Source of the DNA: Acidimicrobiia bacterium
Lineage (GTDB): Bacteria; Actinomycetota; Acidimicrobiia; Acidimicrobiales; Poriferisodalaceae
Direction of reading: 5' to 3'
Assembly (NCBI GenBank): GCA_022821985.1
Contig: JAJECP010000030.1
Span: 32,013 to 96,012 of the forward strand
Length of the DNA: 64,000 nt
This document shows, piece after piece, positions 18,546 through 27,697 of the stretch. Position numbers and translations under genes: made by a program. Under the pieces are notes generated by a model, which worked only from the letters and a program-made list of their open reading frames with translations, was not told the origin of the DNA and did not search any database. How positions within the stretch are numbered: the first letter of the stretch is position 1; the number at the start of each line of letters is the position of its first letter.

Positions 18546-18570
18546 GATAATCTCTCAGCCGGCGGCTGAG
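18546..18570 (+). promoter_or_regulatory. possible promoter box and hairpin leading the polyamine operon
   Basis: A GATAAT box (18546-18551) resembling a -10 element is followed at once by a perfect hairpin CTCAGCC-GGC-GGCTGAG (18554-18570), 27 bases before the acetyltransferase ATG. The hairpin could be an operator or leader structure. No convincing -35 is seen. Confidence 0.3.
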
Positions 18571-18597
18571 TGCGGCAGGCGCCGCGGGGGAGCTGCG

Positions 18598-19266
18598 ATG
18601 CGTGAGATCGAAGCCGTGTCAGTCGGCGAGCGCTCGGGCCTGCGATACGCCCGGATCCGCCCGGAGTGGGCTGCCGAACTGGAGGCCCTGGAGCTGGCCT
18701 CCCACCCGACCGCAGACCGCGCCGACCTCTACGACGCCCAAGGCTTTACCCAGCTGGCGCAGGACTTCCCCGAGGGCTGCTTCGCAGGGTTCGACGGTGA
18801 CGAGCTGGTGGCCATGGGGGTCGGCATCTGCTGCGATTTCGACTGGGAGAACCCGATTCACACGATCGCCGATCTCGTCCCCGAAGACCACAGCGCCAGC
18901 GGGCACGATCCCGACGGCCGCTGGTACTACGGCACCAGCATCGCCACCCGGCTTTCCCACCGTCGCAAGGGCATCGGCGCTGAGCTCTACGTGCTGCGCA
19001 AGCAGGTCTGCATCGATCTCGGCTTGGACGGCATCGTGGCAGGCGGCGTCATCCCCGGCTACGCCGAGCACAAGGAAAACATGAGCGCCGACGAGTACAT
19101 CGCCGAGGTCCGGGAAGGCCGGCTGTACGACAGGACGCTGAGCTTTCAGATCGAGAACGGGTTCGAGGCAGTGTGCGGCCTGCCGAACTACATCGCCGAT
19201 CCGGCAACTGACAGCTGGGCTGCCTTGATCGTGTGGCGCAACCCACAACTACAGAGCGGCGCGTGA
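18598..19266 (+). CDS. GNAT family acetyltransferase linked to agmatinase
   Basis: The 222-aa protein has the GNAT acetyl-CoA loop region TRLSHRRKGIGAELY at about 119-133 and a C-terminal strand with ENGFEAVCGLPNY. A strong GGGGGAG ribosome site precedes the ATG. Its stop overlaps the agmatinase GTG (GTGA). First position in an operon with agmatinase and a polyamine importer suggests it acetylates a polyamine or related amine; this is inferred from context. Confidence 0.85.
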   Translation: MREIEAVSVGERSGLRYARIRPEWAAELEALELASHPTADRADLYDAQGFTQLAQDFPEGCFAGFDGDELVAMGVGICCDFDWENPIHTIADLVPEDHSASGHDPDGRWYYGTSIATRLSHRRKGIGAELYVLRKQVCIDLGLDGIVAGGVIPGYAEHKENMSADEYIAEVREGRLYDRTLSFQIENGFEAVCGLPNYIADPATDSWAALIVWRNPQLQSGA

Positions 19267-20288
19267 GCGACAGCACCGATCCCGCGGCGGGCGGAGGAGG
19301 CTTGATCGCCGGCTCCGACGCCGAGACCCTCGGCGACCAGGCATTCCGCTCAGACGACCTTCACGGCCGCAAACCCGAGATGACCTATGGCGGCGCGCTG
19401 TCGTTCCTGCGACGCCGCTACACCCGCGACATCGCCGACGCCGACATCGTCGTGTCGGGCATCCCGTTCGACATGGCGACGTCGAACCGGCCGGGTGCTC
19501 GGCTCGGTCCGCGCGCCATCCGGGCAGCGTCAACAGGACTCGCCGAGCTCGACGCCTACCCCTTCGGATTCGATCCGTTTGCCTTTCTCGCCGTGGTCGA
19601 TTACGGCGACTGCTTCATCGACTATGGCCACCCCACCGAGGCCGTCGAGCGAATCGAGGCCCACTGCACCGAGATCTTGGCTCACGACGCGCAGATGGTG
19701 ACGTTCGGCGGCGACCACTTCGTCACCTACCCGATCCTGCGGGCCCATGCGGCCAAGCACGGGCCGCTGTCGCTCATCCATTTCGACGCGCATCCCGACA
19801 CTTGGCCCGACGACGAGGGCCGCCTCGATCACGGCTCGATGTTCCTGCGAGCGCTGCAAGAAGGCATCATCGACCCGTCTGCGTCGGTCCAGATCGGCAT
19901 CCGCACCCACAACGATGACGACTACGGGTTCACGGTGCTCGGTGCGCCCTGGGTGCACCGCAACGGACCCGCCGCGGTGCTCGAGGTCGTGCGGGAGAAG
20001 GTCGCCGACCGCCGGGCCTACGTGACCTTCGACATCGACTGCATCGATCCGGCATTCGCCCCGGGCACCGGCACGCCGGTGTCAGGAGGGCTCACCACCG
20101 CGCAATCGCTGGAGATCGTGCGGGGCCTCGCCCCCTTTGACATCGTGGGGATGGACGTGGTCGAGGTCGCCCCCGCGTACGACGTATCGGAGATCACCGC
20201 CCTGGCGGCCGCAACGCTCGCTCACGACTTCATCTGCACGCAGGCCGTTCGTGCCGGGGCGCCTGCACAGCCGCTGGGGCTGACATGA
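19263..20288 (+). CDS. speB: agmatinase/ureohydrolase
   Basis: The 341-aa enzyme shows the manganese-binding motifs of ureohydrolases: FGGDHFVTYP, IHFDAHPDT and FDIDCIDPAFAPG. Agmatinase converts agmatine to putrescine and urea; other guanidino substrates such as guanidinobutyrate are possible. The GTG start overlaps the acetyltransferase stop and the TGA stop overlaps the start of the ATPase gene, so it is translationally coupled to a PotABCD-type importer. That context supports a polyamine substrate. Confidence 0.92.
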   Translation: MSDSTDPAAGGGGLIAGSDAETLGDQAFRSDDLHGRKPEMTYGGALSFLRRRYTRDIADADIVVSGIPFDMATSNRPGARLGPRAIRAASTGLAELDAYPFGFDPFAFLAVVDYGDCFIDYGHPTEAVERIEAHCTEILAHDAQMVTFGGDHFVTYPILRAHAAKHGPLSLIHFDAHPDTWPDDEGRLDHGSMFLRALQEGIIDPSASVQIGIRTHNDDDYGFTVLGAPWVHRNGPAAVLEVVREKVADRRAYVTFDIDCIDPAFAPGTGTPVSGGLTTAQSLEIVRGLAPFDIVGMDVVEVAPAYDVSEITALAAATLAHDFICTQAVRAGAPAQPLGLT

Positions 20289-21427
20289 GCAGCGAGGACA
20301 TGTCGTCCGCGCCATCGCCCGATGCTGGTTCCAGCGTGCCCGCCGTGGAAATGCACGGCATCTCCAAGCGATTCGGTGATGTCGTGGCAGTCGACGGCGT
20401 TGACCTGCAGATCGGCGACGGCGAATTCTTCGCATTGCTCGGGCCGTCAGGATGCGGCAAGACCACCACGCTGCGGATGATCGCCGGCCTCGACATCCCC
20501 AGCGAGGGACGCCTGGCGATCTTCGGCGAGGAAGTCGCATCGTGGCCTCCTGATCGGCGACCGGTCAACACCGTGTTCCAGGCCTACGCCCTGTTCCCGC
20601 ACATGACGGTGGCGCAGAACATCGCATTCGGACTGCAGATGCGGGGCATCCGCGGCCCCGATGCCGACCGCCAGGTCGCTGAGGCCACCGCCCTGGTGCA
20701 ACTCGAAGGCATGGAGCATCGCCGGCCTTCGCAGCTCTCAGGCGGCCAGCAGCAGCGCGTCGCTCTCGCACGAGCCCTGGTGAATCACCCCAAGGTGCTG
20801 CTGCTCGACGAGCCGCTCGGAGCGCTCGACCTGAAGCTGCGCCAGGAGATGCAGGTGGAGCTGAAGGCCCTGCAGCGCGAGGTGGGCATCACGTTCGTGT
20901 TCGTCACGCACGATCAAGAGGAAGCCCTGGCCATGAGCGACCGCGTGGGCGTCATGTCGGAGGGCCGGCTGCTGCAGGTCGGCACGCCAGCAGAGGTGTA
21001 CGAGCATCCCGCGAACCGCTTCGTGGCCGACTTCATCGGGCGCACCAACCTGCTCGAAGGGGTCACCGAGGGCCCCGCCGCGGTGCGCCTCGACGCCGGC
21101 GCAGTGGTAGCCGCCGCGAACGAACTGGCTGTCGGCTCCCCGGCAGCGCTGAGCGTGCGCCCTGAGCAGGTGCGGCTGCATCGCCGCAGCGAGGCGCCAG
21201 CGGGCGCCCCTTGCCTCGACGGCGTCATCACCGACGCCACCTATCTCGGGCACGCGTTCGTGTACACGGTCGCGATCGGCCCCACCGCCGGTGCCAGCGG
21301 GACGCACGCAGGCGAACGAGCGGCCACCATCACCGCACGCTCGGAAACCGGCTCAGCGGCGCTCGCCGCCGGTGAACCCGTTTCGGTCAGCTGGTCGCCC
21401 GAGGCGACGACGGTGGTCGCGGACTGA
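20285..21427 (+). CDS. potA: spermidine/putrescine-type ABC importer ATP-binding protein
   Basis: The 380-aa ATPase has Walker A GPSGCGKT, Q-loop VFQAYALFPHM, signature LSGGQQQR, Walker B VLLLDEP and the H-loop in THDQEEA, followed by a C-terminal TOBE-type regulatory domain (LSVRPEQVRL). It powers import with the two downstream permeases. ATG overlaps the agmatinase stop (ATGA). The permease gene starts on the last base of its stop codon (TGATG). Confidence 0.94.
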   Translation: MSSEDMSSAPSPDAGSSVPAVEMHGISKRFGDVVAVDGVDLQIGDGEFFALLGPSGCGKTTTLRMIAGLDIPSEGRLAIFGEEVASWPPDRRPVNTVFQAYALFPHMTVAQNIAFGLQMRGIRGPDADRQVAEATALVQLEGMEHRRPSQLSGGQQQRVALARALVNHPKVLLLDEPLGALDLKLRQEMQVELKALQREVGITFVFVTHDQEEALAMSDRVGVMSEGRLLQVGTPAEVYEHPANRFVADFIGRTNLLEGVTEGPAAVRLDAGAVVAAANELAVGSPAALSVRPEQVRLHRRSEAPAGAPCLDGVITDATYLGHAFVYTVAIGPTAGASGTHAGERAATITARSETGSAALAAGEPVSVSWSPEATTVVAD

Positions 21428-22380
21428 TGCCATCGCTGCGTCGCGCCAAGCCTGCAGCGGCGCAGTCGACAGATGCTGGACCCGATACGCCACCATTGTT
21501 GACCCCTGCAGAACTGGCCGCACAGCGCAGGAAGCGGCGCACCGGCACGCTCATCGCCACGCCCGGAGCGCTGTACCTGCTGATCTTCTTCGTGGTCCCG
21601 CTGGGCCTCATCACCGTGTACTCGTTCGCGACCCGCACCTCCACGGGCCGCACCTCGCTGAGCGGCTGGAACCTCAACTCCTACGAGCGCATCGCCGACG
21701 ACGTGATCCTCGGCATCATCGCCCGCTCCGCCTGGCTGGCATTCCTCACCACCGTGCTGTGTCTCGTGGTCGCCTACCCCTTCGCCTACTACCTGGCCAC
21801 CCGTCCTCCCCGGCTGCGCGCCCGGCTGCTCGTGCTGGTGATGATCCCGTTCTGGACCAACGGTCTGGTGCGCATCTTCGCCATCCGTTTCCTGCTCGGA
21901 TCGAACGGCCCCGCCTCGGCGCTCAGCGAGGCGATGGGTTTCGGCACGTTCCGGATCCTGTTCACCCCCACTGCGGTGGTGCTGGGCATGGTGTACGGCT
22001 TTCTCACCTTCATGGTGCTGCCGCTGTACGTGGCGCTGGAGCGCATGGACTGGCGCCTGGTGGAGGCCGCCCGCGACCTCTACGCGAGCGGCGCGAAGGC
22101 CTTCTGGCGCGTCACCGTGCCACTCACCCGCTCGGGCATCGTGGCGGGCTGCGTGCTGGTGTTCGTGCCCAGCTTCGGCTCCTATGTTGTGCCGGAGATC
22201 CTGGGCGGCGCCAAGACACTGCTCATCGGCTCGTACGTGGCACGCCAGTTCCAGGCCGCTCGCAACTGGCCGCTGGGCGCGGCGCTGAGCGTGCTGGTGA
22301 TCGTGGCGATGCTCGTCGCGGTGGCCATCAACCAGCGGAATTCCGCCAATGCCGAGCGAACCCAGGGCGTCACGCGATGA
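21427..22380 (+). CDS. potB: polyamine-type ABC importer permease, PotB family
   Basis: The 317-aa permease has about six membrane helices after a roughly 35-residue polar N-terminus and a coupling-loop motif (EAARDLYASGAKAFWRVTVPL) of binding-protein-dependent permeases. It forms the membrane channel with the PotC-like protein. Its start overlaps the ATPase stop by one base. Confidence 0.92.
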   Translation: MPSLRRAKPAAAQSTDAGPDTPPLLTPAELAAQRRKRRTGTLIATPGALYLLIFFVVPLGLITVYSFATRTSTGRTSLSGWNLNSYERIADDVILGIIARSAWLAFLTTVLCLVVAYPFAYYLATRPPRLRARLLVLVMIPFWTNGLVRIFAIRFLLGSNGPASALSEAMGFGTFRILFTPTAVVLGMVYGFLTFMVLPLYVALERMDWRLVEAARDLYASGAKAFWRVTVPLTRSGIVAGCVLVFVPSFGSYVVPEILGGAKTLLIGSYVARQFQAARNWPLGAALSVLVIVAMLVAVAINQRNSANAERTQGVTR

Positions 22381-23230
22381 GAAGTCACAGGCCGTGAGCA
22401 CCCTGGGCACCGCCGGCACCAAGCGCTCGGCCAGGCACCTGCTGAAGGCCAATGCCTGGTTCGTCTTCGCGTTCCTGTATGTGCCGATCGTGGTCCTGGT
22501 GGTCTTCTCGTTCAACGACTCCGAGCGGGTCAACGTCTGGCAAGGCCTTTCGGCGCGCTGGTACGGCGAGGCGCTGGGCAACACGCAGGTGATCAGCGCC
22601 CTGCGTGTGTCGCTCATCGTGGCGATCAGCTCAACCATCGTGTCCACGGTGCTGGGCACCGCTGTGGCGCTGGCGCTCGACCGCTACCGCTTCAAGGGCC
22701 GGCGAGCGCTGGACGGCACCGTCTACCTGCCCATCGTCATCCCCGACATCACCATGGCCGTCATGCTGCTGGTGTTCTTCGCCGAGGTTTTCAAGCTCAT
22801 CGACACGATCGGCCCGAGGTTCACGCTGGGCGTCACGACCATCGCGCTCAGCCATATTGCGTTCAACATCTCATTCGTGGCTGTGGTGGTACGCGCCCGT
22901 CTCGATCAGTTCGACCGCACCCTGGAGGAGGCAGCGCGTGATCTGTACGCCACGCCGTGGCGTACGTTCAGGAGGGTGACGCTGCCGCTGATTGCGCCAG
23001 GCATCGCCGCGGGCGCCCTGCTGGCGCTCACGCTGTCGCTCGACGATGTCGTCATCTCGGCCTTCACAGCGGGGCCGGGGGCGACCACCCTGCCGGTGTA
23101 CGTGTTCAGCTCGATTCGCCAAGGTGTGACGCCCGAGCTGAACGCCATCTCCACGCTCATGCTGACAGCCTCGATCACGCTGGTGGTGGCCTCACTCGCC
23201 CTGCAGCGGCCGAGGAGCACCACGCCGTGA
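22349..23230 (+). CDS. potC: polyamine-type ABC importer permease, PotC family
   Basis: The 293-aa permease has six predicted helices and the EAARDLYATPWRTFRRVTLP coupling motif. The ATG at 22349 overlaps the end of PotB by 32 bases; a GTG at 22394 would give a 278-residue product, closer to usual PotC length and starting 13 bases after PotB. Neither has a clear ribosome site, so the start is uncertain. It pairs with PotB in the membrane. Confidence 0.9.
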   Translation: MPSEPRASRDEKSQAVSTLGTAGTKRSARHLLKANAWFVFAFLYVPIVVLVVFSFNDSERVNVWQGLSARWYGEALGNTQVISALRVSLIVAISSTIVSTVLGTAVALALDRYRFKGRRALDGTVYLPIVIPDITMAVMLLVFFAEVFKLIDTIGPRFTLGVTTIALSHIAFNISFVAVVVRARLDQFDRTLEEAARDLYATPWRTFRRVTLPLIAPGIAAGALLALTLSLDDVVISAFTAGPGATTLPVYVFSSIRQGVTPELNAISTLMLTASITLVVASLALQRPRSTTP

Positions 23231-23267
23231 GCACGGCCATCTCGATGTCATCGCACTCAAACACAGC

Positions 23268-23286
23268 GGCGTTCCGCCGGAACGCC
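23268..23286 (+). promoter_or_regulatory. intra-operon hairpin before the binding-protein gene
   Basis: GGCGTTCC-GCC-GGAACGCC is a perfect eight-pair stem with a three-base loop, ending four bases before the AGGGAGGA ribosome site of the binding-protein gene. Such structures can stabilise or process mRNA so the binding protein is made in excess over the permeases; that role here is inferred. Confidence 0.4.
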
Positions 23287-23301
23287 CACAAGGGAGGAAC
23301 A

Positions 23302-24495
23302 ATGACCAACCCATCTCAGAGCACAGGGCGACTTCGACGAAGTCGCTGGCTTGCGCTCATCGCCGCCGCGGCCCTCGTCGTCGCTGCCTGCGGCGATGGC
23401 GACGACGAGGATGCCGAGCCCGCGGCCACCGAAGCAGCCACGGCAGCCGCCGACGAGGCGCCCGCCGAGGACGCGGGCTGCGCGCCAGGCGAGATCGACG
23501 GCGATCTGGCGTTCTACAACTGGGCCGACTACATGGACGAGGAGCTGCTCCTCGCGTTTGAGGAGGAGACCGGCATCAGCGTCGACTACTCGGTGTACGA
23601 ATCCAACGAGCAGATGCTGACGCAAGTGGAATCCGGCGCAGCCATCTACGACCTGGTGGTGCCGTCGGACTACATGGTGGCGCTGATGATCTCGGAGGAT
23701 CTGCTGCGCCCGCTCGACTTCGACGCCCTGCCCAACGTGGCGAACATCGACGACGCGTGGGACAACCCGCCCTTCGATCCTGAGCACCGCTTCCACGTGG
23801 CCTACCAGTGGGGCACGACTGGCATCGGCATGACCTACGACGTGCTCGACGCTCTCGGCGGCGAGTCCAGCTGGGCGGTCATTTTCGATCCCGACACCGC
23901 AGCACTGGTGCCAGGCAGCATCTCGTTGCTCGACGATGCGCCCGAGGCCGTGTCAGCGGCCCTGAAGTACCTCGGCTACAGCATCACCGAGACCATCGAA
24001 GCGGGCGATGAGGAAGCGATCCGCGAGGCCGGTGCCCTGCTCAAGGCCACCAACGATCGGCTGCTCAAGTACGACTCGGTGACGTTCGGCGACGACTTGG
24101 TCAACGGCGAAGTCGACGTGGCGCACGGCTGGAGCGGCGGCTTCGCGCAGGCATTCTTCGAGACCGATGCGTATGAGACTCACGTCTACACGATCCCTGT
24201 CGAGGGCGGCGTGCGCTGGGTCGACACGATGGCCATCCCGCACAACGCGGATAACCCGTGCTCGGCCCACGCCATGATGAACTTCCTGCTCGACGCACAG
24301 AACGGCGCTGCGCTCACCAACTACACGTACTACGGCAGCCCGAACGAGGCGGCGACGCCGTTCATCCTGGATGAGATCCTCGAGGACCCGGGGATCTACC
24401 CGCCGCCGGACGTGTACGAGCGGCTGGAGCTGATCCCCCAGATGGGCGACTTGGGCCTGATCGTGCAGGACATGCTCACCGAGGCCAAGAGCTGA
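23302..24495 (+). CDS. potD: polyamine-type ABC transporter substrate-binding lipoprotein
   Basis: The 397-aa protein has a lipoprotein signal (RRSRWLALIAAAALVVAAC, Cys30), an acidic Ala/Glu/Asp-rich linker, then a PotD/PotF-like domain beginning DLAFYNWADYMDEELL and containing YDLVVPSDYMVALM. It captures substrate outside the membrane for the PotABC proteins. A strong AGGGAGGA site fixes the ATG. A convergent acyl-CoA dehydrogenase gene follows 27 bases after the stop. Confidence 0.93.
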   Translation: MTNPSQSTGRLRRSRWLALIAAAALVVAACGDGDDEDAEPAATEAATAAADEAPAEDAGCAPGEIDGDLAFYNWADYMDEELLLAFEEETGISVDYSVYESNEQMLTQVESGAAIYDLVVPSDYMVALMISEDLLRPLDFDALPNVANIDDAWDNPPFDPEHRFHVAYQWGTTGIGMTYDVLDALGGESSWAVIFDPDTAALVPGSISLLDDAPEAVSAALKYLGYSITETIEAGDEEAIREAGALLKATNDRLLKYDSVTFGDDLVNGEVDVAHGWSGGFAQAFFETDAYETHVYTIPVEGGVRWVDTMAIPHNADNPCSAHAMMNFLLDAQNGAALTNYTYYGSPNEAATPFILDEILEDPGIYPPPDVYERLELIPQMGDLGLIVQDMLTEAKS

Positions 24496-24522
24496 GACGG
24501 TGACCTAGCGGGTGGGCGTGCC

Positions 24523-25761
24523 TCAGTTGCGGGGCACGTCCACCCAGGGCACGTCCTTGTCGATGCGGGGCTCGCCCGGCAGGCCGAGCACTTGCTCGCC
24601 CAGGATGTTGCGCATGATCTCCGACGTGCCGCCCTCGATGGAGTTGGCGCGCACCCGCAAGAAGCCGTGCTGGACGCCGCCGTCGGAACCGTCCACCGAC
24701 AGGTCGCCTGGACGGCGGAACGTGTAGTCGTAGCCGACGAGCCCGTCGGAGCCCATCATGTCGACCGCACAGGTCATGAGGGCCTGGTTGAGCTCGGCGA
24801 ACGCCAGCTTGGCGATCGACATCTCCGGCCCGGGGTTGCCCTTGCGCCGGTTGGCACCCGCACGCATGTTCGTGAGCCGCAGCACTTCGGCGCGGGTCCA
24901 CAGCTTCGTCAGCCGATCGCGGGTGACATCGTCGCGATCGGCATCGTCACGCTGGTTCCACAGCTTCACCAGCACCGAGATGGGCCCGGAGCCTCGCTTG
25001 GGCGGGCCGGCGCCGCCCGCACCGATCGCGTTGCGCTCGTTCATCAGCGTGGTCAGCGACACCCGCCAGCCGTCGCCCACGTCGCCGATGCGGCTGGTGT
25101 CGGGCACGCGCACATCAGTCATGTAGACCTCGTTGAACTCGGCCTCGCCGGTGATCTGGCGCAGCGGGCGCACCTCCACGCCCGGCGACTTCATGTCGAG
25201 CGCGAAGTAGGTGAGCCCGCGATGCTTGGGCACCTCGGGATTGGTGCGGGTCACCAGCATCCCGTAATCACCGAGGTGAGCCAGGGTGTTCCAGACCTTC
25301 TGGCCGTTCACCACCCACTCTTCGCCATCGGCAACCGCGCGGGTCGCCAGCCCGGCGAAGTCGCTGCCCGCACCCGGCTCGCTGAACAGCTGACACCACA
25401 CTTCCTCGCCGGTGAACATCGGCCGCAGGAAGCGCTGCTTGACGTCGTCGCTGCCATGGGTGTGAATGGTCGGCCCGGCCAGATGCGCGAAGAAGGTCAC
25501 CGGCTTCATGGGCCGGGCGCCAGCCGCCCGCAGCCGCTCCTCGACCCGGCGCTGCAGCTTGGGGCTCACGCCGAGGCCCCCGTGGCCCTCGTCGAAGTGC
25601 ACCCACGCCAAGCCTGCGTCGAATTGCGCGCCGCGGAACTCGGCATAGCTGAGCTGCCGGGGATCGTGCGAGGCAAGCAGCTCGTCGATGGCAGCGTCAA
25701 CCCGCGCAGCAGCGGGGTCGACGGCCGCGTCGGCAGCCGGGGCGTCAAGCGTGTCGGTCAT
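24523..25761 (-). CDS. acyl-CoA dehydrogenase family protein
   Basis: The 412-aa flavoprotein shows QLFSEPGAGSDFAGLATRA, WVVNGQKVWNT and the C-terminal EGGTSEIMRNILGEQVLGLP, canonical for acyl-CoA dehydrogenases. It introduces an alpha-beta double bond and passes electrons to ETF. It is followed 34 bases upstream on the same strand by an enoyl-CoA hydratase gene, giving two consecutive steps of beta-oxidation. The chain specificity is unknown. Confidence 0.94.
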   Translation of the reverse strand: MTDTLDAPAADAAVDPAAARVDAAIDELLASHDPRQLSYAEFRGAQFDAGLAWVHFDEGHGGLGVSPKLQRRVEERLRAAGARPMKPVTFFAHLAGPTIHTHGSDDVKQRFLRPMFTGEEVWCQLFSEPGAGSDFAGLATRAVADGEEWVVNGQKVWNTLAHLGDYGMLVTRTNPEVPKHRGLTYFALDMKSPGVEVRPLRQITGEAEFNEVYMTDVRVPDTSRIGDVGDGWRVSLTTLMNERNAIGAGGAGPPKRGSGPISVLVKLWNQRDDADRDDVTRDRLTKLWTRAEVLRLTNMRAGANRRKGNPGPEMSIAKLAFAELNQALMTCAVDMMGSDGLVGYDYTFRRPGDLSVDGSDGGVQHGFLRVRANSIEGGTSEIMRNILGEQVLGLPGEPRIDKDVPWVDVPRN

Positions 25762-25795
25762 GGCGCCAGTCTGCCAGCAGCCGGCGTACTTGGGG

Positions 25796-26641
25796 TCAGT
25801 AGCGGTCGCCGGAGAAAGACGGGTCGCTCTTGGCCAGGAATGCCGCTGCCCCGTCGGCCATGTTGCGCGGGATCAGCACCGCTTGGTGTCCCATCTCGAC
25901 GTCGAGTTGGTCGGTCAGATCACGCTGCGTGGCGCCGTCCACGGATTCCCGGATGCGGCTCATGGCGGCGGGCGAGCTGCGCCGCAGCACGTCGGTCACC
26001 TGCCCCACGGCCGAGTCGAGCTCCTCGTCATCCACCGTCTTCCACACCAAGCCCCAGTCTTCGGCCTGATCGGCAGTCACCCGCTCACCGAGCAGCGCCA
26101 TGCCGAGCGCACGGGCACGGCCCACCCGCATCGGAAGCTGCCAAGTGGTTCCCAAGTCAGGAACGATGCCCAACCGGGGTCCGAACGTCGCTACAAAGAA
26201 CGCCGAGCGCGCCGCGATCGCCACGTCGCACGACAGCGCCAAACCGATGCCGCCGCCTGCGGTGACGCCGTTGATGCGAGCCACGGTCGGCACCGGGCAC
26301 TCGGCCACTGCCCGGATGGCCGGGTGAAACACGTTGTCCATCGAGTCGGTCGTGGCCTCGCCCGCTGCATCAGCGTCGAATCCTTCGGCGTCGCCAGCGG
26401 CCGCATTGCGCAGGTCGGCGCCTGAGCAGAAGCCGCGGCCTTCGCCGGTGAGGACCACCACTCGGATGCCATCGTCGGCAGCAACCATGCCGAAGGCCTC
26501 GGTGATGTCGTTCATGAACTCGTCGTTCATGGAATTCAGCGTCTCGGGACGGTTCAGCGTGACCGTGGCGACGTCGCCCGCCGCATCCCGCTCAACGCTG
26601 TACATAACGGTGCCGTTGGACGGCTGGGTGGTGGCGCTCAT
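25796..26641 (-). CDS. enoyl-CoA hydratase/isomerase family protein
   Basis: The 281-aa crotonase-fold protein has TLNRPETLNSM, GEGRGFCSGADLR (oxyanion hole) and NGVTAGGGIGLALSCD, all typical. It hydrates or isomerises enoyl-CoA. It lies just after the IF-1 gene and just before the acyl-CoA dehydrogenase on the minus strand, and the latter two may form one transcript. Confidence 0.94.
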   Translation of the reverse strand: MSATTQPSNGTVMYSVERDAAGDVATVTLNRPETLNSMNDEFMNDITEAFGMVAADDGIRVVVLTGEGRGFCSGADLRNAAAGDAEGFDADAAGEATTDSMDNVFHPAIRAVAECPVPTVARINGVTAGGGIGLALSCDVAIAARSAFFVATFGPRLGIVPDLGTTWQLPMRVGRARALGMALLGERVTADQAEDWGLVWKTVDDEELDSAVGQVTDVLRRSSPAAMSRIRESVDGATQRDLTDQLDVEMGHQAVLIPRNMADGAAAFLAKSDPSFSGDRY

Positions 26642-26646
26642 GACGG

Positions 26647-26871
26647 CTACTTGTAGCGATACGTGATGCGACCGCGACTGAGGTCGTATGCCGAGACTTC
26701 GACTTGCACCCGATCTCCGGGAAGGATCCGGATGTGGTGCTTGCGCATCTTGCCGCTCAGGTGCCCCAGCACCTCGTGGCCGTTGTCGAGCTCAATGCGG
26801 AAGTGCCCGCCCTTGAGCGCTTCGACGGTCTTTCCTTCGAGCAAGATGGCGTCGTCTTTGACTTTCGGCAC
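26647..26871 (-). CDS. infA: translation initiation factor IF-1
   Basis: The 74-aa OB-fold protein matches IF-1 over its whole length, with [40 protein letters not shown] and RGRITYRYK. It binds the ribosomal A site during initiation. A GTG start preceded by AGGGA gives the usual length; an upstream start would add about 17 unrelated residues. It stands outside its usual ribosomal-protein neighbourhood, as happens in some actinobacteria. Confidence 0.95.
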   Translation of the reverse strand: MPKVKDDAILLEGKTVEALKGGHFRIELDNGHEVLGHLSGKMRKHHIRILPGDRVQVEVSAYDLSRGRITYRYK

Positions 26872-27019
26872 GTGGTTTCCCTGGTCGGCGGGCAGAAAAT
26901 GCGTGCCCACCGCGGTGAACACGCAGGCCCCGAGAGGGGCGACACATCATGGTAGCCGAGCAGGTCTGAAACCGCCCACGGACCCTGTCTCCTGCAGGAA
27001 TCCAGACCTGGCGACGCCG

Positions 27020-27547
27020 TCAGTGGCGCTTGACGCCGCCGTATTTCATGCGTGTGTCCGACATCGAGGCGAGCCGCACTTCGTCGTCGTTGATGCCCGC
27101 CGCCACGAGTTCGCCCATGAACAACGTGTGCGTGCCCAGATTCACGCTGTGGCGCACCTCGCAGTCCATCCATGCGGCAGCATCGACAAACACCGGTGCC
27201 CCGGTTGCAGCTTCGTACACCGACCAGCCGTTGAGCGTTCCTGTGCTTGTGCCGTCAGCAACGGCTTCGTATGCGGCGGGTTTGGAGAATTTCACGAACG
27301 GCCGGGTGTTCTCGGCGTCCCAGAGATTCACCGTGAAGCAGCCGCCGTCAGTGATCAACCGGTGAGTCACGGCCGTGTTCTCCACACCGATGCCGATGAT
27401 CACCGGCTCCATCGAGAGCTGGGTGATCCAGCTCGTCGTCATCGCATTGCGCTCGTCACCGGACCTCGACCCCACGAGCGCCAACGCATTGGGAATCTTC
27501 CAGGTCACCCGGTTGACCAACTCGTCGGGCAGCTCCGCAGCAGTCAT
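27020..27547 (-). CDS. flavin reductase-like FMN-binding protein
   Basis: The 175-aa protein has the split-barrel flavin-binding pattern: NALALVGSRSGDERNAMTTSW, VIIGIGVENTAVTHRLI and DCEVRHSVNLGTHTLFMGEL. Such proteins reduce FMN or FAD with NAD(P)H for partner monooxygenases. The divergent D-aminoacylase gene begins about 150 bases away; the partner is not evident here. Confidence 0.86.
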   Translation of the reverse strand: MTAAELPDELVNRVTWKIPNALALVGSRSGDERNAMTTSWITQLSMEPVIIGIGVENTAVTHRLITDGGCFTVNLWDAENTRPFVKFSKPAAYEAVADGTSTGTLNGWSVYEAATGAPVFVDAAAWMDCEVRHSVNLGTHTLFMGELVAAGINDDEVRLASMSDTRMKYGGVKRH

Positions 27548-27697
27548 GGCTGCACACTAGGCAGCGGAGCGTCACCGGCCCGCACCACTGCTCCTCAGGG
27601 ACCGGCGAAGAGCGCGCGGCTAGCGTAAGCGGCACGGCCTCGGGCCGACCGGCTCGAGGGCAGCGAGCGCGTACGCGCCAAGCACGGGGACGGCGAC

